Source of the DNA: an uncultured Paracoccaceae bacterium
Lineage (GTDB): Bacteria > Pseudomonadota > Alphaproteobacteria > Rhodobacterales > Rhodobacteraceae
Direction: 5' to 3'
DNA: 6,682 bases
Assembly (NCBI GenBank): GCA_937900975.1
Contig: CALCPC010000172.1
Location: forward strand, 1 to 6,682
Shown: one piece after another, positions 6,384 through 6,682 of the stretch
Numbering within the stretch: the first letter of the stretch is position 1
Layout: each line of letters starts with the position of its first letter
Translations under genes and position numbers: made by a program
The notes under the pieces: model-generated
What the model saw: the letters and a program-made list of their open reading frames with translations, nothing else
Databases searched by the model: none
What the model was told of the DNA's origin: nothing

Positions 6384-6388
6384 AGGAG
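6384..6388 (+). promoter_or_regulatory. Ribosome-binding site supporting the GTG start of dctQ
   Basis: AGGAG lies 8 bases before the GTG at 6397. No ATG in this frame gives a sensible N-terminus: the first in-frame ATG comes after the first membrane helix. The GTG is therefore the likely start. Confidence 0.65.
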
Positions 6389-6396
6389 CGTCGGTA

Positions 6397-6682
6397 GTGG
6401 CTTTTCGAGCGGGGCTTGAACGCGCGATCACCGCATGGGCGCTGTGCGGCGGCGTGCTTTTGATCCTGATCGTTGTGATAACGGCGATCAACGCGGCAGG
6501 CTTCACCGCCGATGCGGTTGCCGGCACCTGGGGGGGGAACGTGTCGGGCCTGCCGGGCTATGAGGACGCGGTCCAGATGATTGTCGGCGTCTCCGCGCTG
6601 ATGATGTTTCCTTACGCGCAGCTTCATCGCGCCCATGCCGCCGTCGATGTCGTTATGCAGTTTGCGCCGCGCTGGCTGAACC
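6397..6682 (+). CDS. dctQ: TRAP transporter small permease, DctQ family (5' part)
   Basis: Ninety-five residues are visible before the window ends; DctQ proteins usually have about 160-200. Residues 11-34 are a first membrane helix (TAWALCGGVLLILIVVITAI). A loop with tryptophan and glycines (TWGGNVSGLPGYEDA, 44-58) follows, then a second hydrophobic segment (59-74) and the characteristic QLHRAHAAVDVVMQ stretch (75-88), where DctQ proteins have a conserved His/Val-Asp pattern before the next helix. DctQ is the small four-helix membrane subunit that pairs with the large DctM permease to move the solute delivered by DctP. The position after dctP on the same strand supports the call, and dctM should follow. 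A run of eight G residues (6530-6537) lies in the codons for Trp-Gly-Gly. Completeness cannot be judged. Confidence 0.88.
   Translation, partial: MAFRAGLERAITAWALCGGVLLILIVVITAINAAGFTADAVAGTWGGNVSGLPGYEDAVQMIVGVSALMMFPYAQLHRAHAAVDVVMQFAPRWLN

Noticed and set aside
5838..6527. 229-codon minus-strand open frame spanning the dctP end and dctQ start
   Set aside because: It is antisense to two recognisable TRAP genes and has no recognisable motif.
1..6682. CRISPR arrays, tRNA or rRNA genes, transposase genes, phage genes, toxin-antitoxin pairs
   Set aside because: I looked for these and saw no regularly spaced direct repeats, no cloverleaf-like sequence and no recognisable proteins of these classes.

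Overview
The window looks like chromosomal DNA of a GC-rich alphaproteobacterium, most likely Rhodobacterales/roseobacter-like. The evidence is the codon usage, the protein styles (a TRAP transporter, an SLC13-type permease with paired TrkA-C/RCK_C domains, Sec-exported periplasmic proteins) and a palindromic intergenic element of a kind I associate with that group. Genus or species cannot be set from the sequence alone. Every gene I can support is on the + strand.

Layout. (1) Positions 1-167: the 3' end of an unidentified gene. (2) 168-1024: a gene-poor stretch with a 99-bp nested palindrome (355-453) and a terminator-like hairpin (680-710). (3) 1025-2902: an SLC13/TrkA-C permease gene that is recognisable from end to end but interrupted by two in-frame TAG codons (1154-1156 and 2834-2836), with no frameshift. 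The second TAG overlaps a perfect AGGAGG ribosome-binding site placed in front of an ATG that would re-express the last membrane helix as a 17-residue peptide. (4) 2903-3296: another stretch with no convincing gene, followed by a candidate sigma-70 promoter (3297-3326). (5) 3418-4455: a secreted LysM domain fused to an SBP_bac_3-type solute-binding domain. (6) 4553-5110: a small secreted protein made of three copies of a module of about 56-59 residues, each ending in C-x-G-x-x-C. (7) 5235-6275: a DctP-family TRAP substrate-binding protein. (8) 6397 to the window end: the start of the DctQ small permease, separated from dctP by a GC-rich hairpin.

How the genes may work together. The right half is an envelope/uptake cluster: three consecutive exported proteins, two of them solute-binding, run into a TRAP permease whose large subunit (DctM) should lie just beyond the window. 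The LysM domain suggests a peptidoglycan-anchored binding protein, and the triple-repeat protein is an exported partner of unknown role. The SLC13-type permease is probably a decaying or split carboxylate/anion transporter. Its substrate, like that of the TRAP system, cannot be read from the sequence.
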